A DNA stretch of 64,000 nt from Chloroflexota bacterium (GTDB taxonomy: Bacteria; Chloroflexota; Anaerolineae; Aggregatilineales; Phototrophicaceae), in NCBI GenBank assembly GCA_028875245.1, contig JAPPEU010000080.1, forward strand, positions 1-64,000, written 5' to 3'. Shown piece after piece: positions 63,522 to 64,000 of this stretch. The notes under the pieces are model-generated. The model saw only the letters and a list, made by a program, of their open reading frames with translations. It was not told the origin of the DNA and made no database searches. The position numbers and the translations under genes were made by a program. Each line of letters begins with the position of its first letter. The first letter of the stretch is position 1.

Positions 63522-63570
63522 TGTCTTGCTTTTGCATTGCTTTCTTGGTTTTGCTGAGATTCTGCATCTC

Positions 63571-64000
63571 CTAACGATAACGCGAGCGCTCGCCCGTGCC
63601 CCACATATCAGGGTCGGGACCCAGCTTCAACTTGAGCTCATCGGTGGCGTCGTCAAGCCGCCTCATCGTCTCTTCTGACAGGCGCAGTTCGCCGGCGATC
63701 CGGTTGCTCTCAACCTGCGCTGGGTTGCGCGCGCCGGCCAGCACCGATGTCACCGCCGGCTTGTGCAAGAGCCAGGCCAGCGCCACATGCACCATCTCCT
63801 GGCCGATATCGGCGCAGATTTCGCGGATAGCGGCCACCGCGGCGAAGGTCTCGCTTTCAAAGCCGGCTGTGCCATGGCGCGAGTCCCGCCGGTCGCCGCG
63901 GAAGTGCCGTGTGCGCGTGCGCGAGTAGGGCATCTCGTCGGCGTCCTGATAGCGGCCGGTCAGCAGCGCCTGATTGAGCGGGCTGTAGGGCAGGATGCCG
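63571..64000 (-). CDS. Aldo/keto reductase, C-terminal part (start outside window)
   Basis: The frame is open through the right window edge, giving about 143 residues. GILPYSPLNQALLTGRYQ is the family strand-and-loop near the cofactor phosphate site, and VALAWLLHKPAVTSVLAG followed by NPAQVESNRIAG is the classic cofactor-binding segment of NADPH aldo/keto reductases. The catalytic Asp-Tyr-Lys-His residues lie outside the window. No operon partner is visible. Confidence 0.85.
   Translation of the reverse strand, partial: GILPYSPLNQALLTGRYQDADEMPYSRTRTRHFRGDRRDSRHGTAGFESETFAAVAAIREICADIGQEMVHVALAWLLHKPAVTSVLAGARNPAQVESNRIAGELRLSEETMRRLDDATDELKLKLGPDPDMWGTGERSRYR

Overview
The window is about 64 kb of mostly GC-rich bacterial DNA. 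It is densely coding on both strands, and I saw no rRNA, tRNA or CRISPR array. The gene content points to a free-living or host-associated heterotroph that scavenges many organic substrates: three-gene sugar ABC uptake, a GH42 galactosidase, two enolase-superfamily sugar-acid enzymes, Gfo/Idh/MocA oxidoreductases, a PhyH dioxygenase, split methylmalonyl-CoA mutase with MeaB, and an SQD1-type UDP-sulfoquinovose synthase. My best guess is Chloroflexota (Anaerolineae/Caldilineae-like). This is inference from gene families and repeat style; no marker gene here proves it.

Layout. 1-6.4 kb: amidohydrolase end, Rieske protein, VOC protein, two orphan solute-binding proteins, MDR dehydrogenase, esterase, SDR. 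6.9-15.3 kb: a FadR-type regulator with a clear promoter and operator, an oligosaccharide ABC transporter (binding protein and two permeases), a GH42 beta-galactosidase and a mandelate-racemase-type enzyme. 15.3-16.8 kb: an AT-rich two-gene cassette inserted at the 3' end of that enzyme gene. 16.9-26.8 kb: DapA-like lyase, MFS exporter, sqdB, a large membrane protein, gpmI, glpD, ybjQ. 27-28.7 kb: AT-rich Sll1717-type ATPase. 28.7-33.8 kb: meaB, a GYD protein and both methylmalonyl-CoA mutase subunits. 34.3-36.6 kb: cytochrome P450 and a RelE-like toxin with duplicated antitoxin genes. 36.8-47.4 kb: an inositol catabolic cluster (iolG, iolC, iolB, iolD) into which a methyltransferase-type restriction gene and a PARIS-like AAA ATPase/TOPRIM pair are spliced with almost no spacer. 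47.5-55.6 kb: PhyH dioxygenase, oxidoreductase, glutamine-synthetase-like ligase, HicBA, SDR, acyl-CoA ligase and a second enolase-superfamily enzyme. 55.7-58.4 kb: an HNH nuclease with a small partner, convergent with a methyltransferase fused to an Mrr-like nuclease. 58.5-64 kb: ThDP enzyme, P-loop NTPase, RidA-like protein, oxidoreductase, a RAYT transposase unit and the end of an aldo/keto reductase.

Two themes stand out. First, defence-type genes are scattered singly among catabolic operons rather than gathered in one island, and several fit into operons or gene ends without harming them. Second, the intergenic gaps carry families of small dispersed repeats. The main family is a paired hairpin element with TGTAGGGGCG ends. 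Its likely mobilising enzyme is the RAYT at 62920-63468, which is itself flanked by perfect inverted copies of the element end. Each hairpin copy tends to have different arm bases that still pair, which suggests the structure rather than the sequence is maintained.
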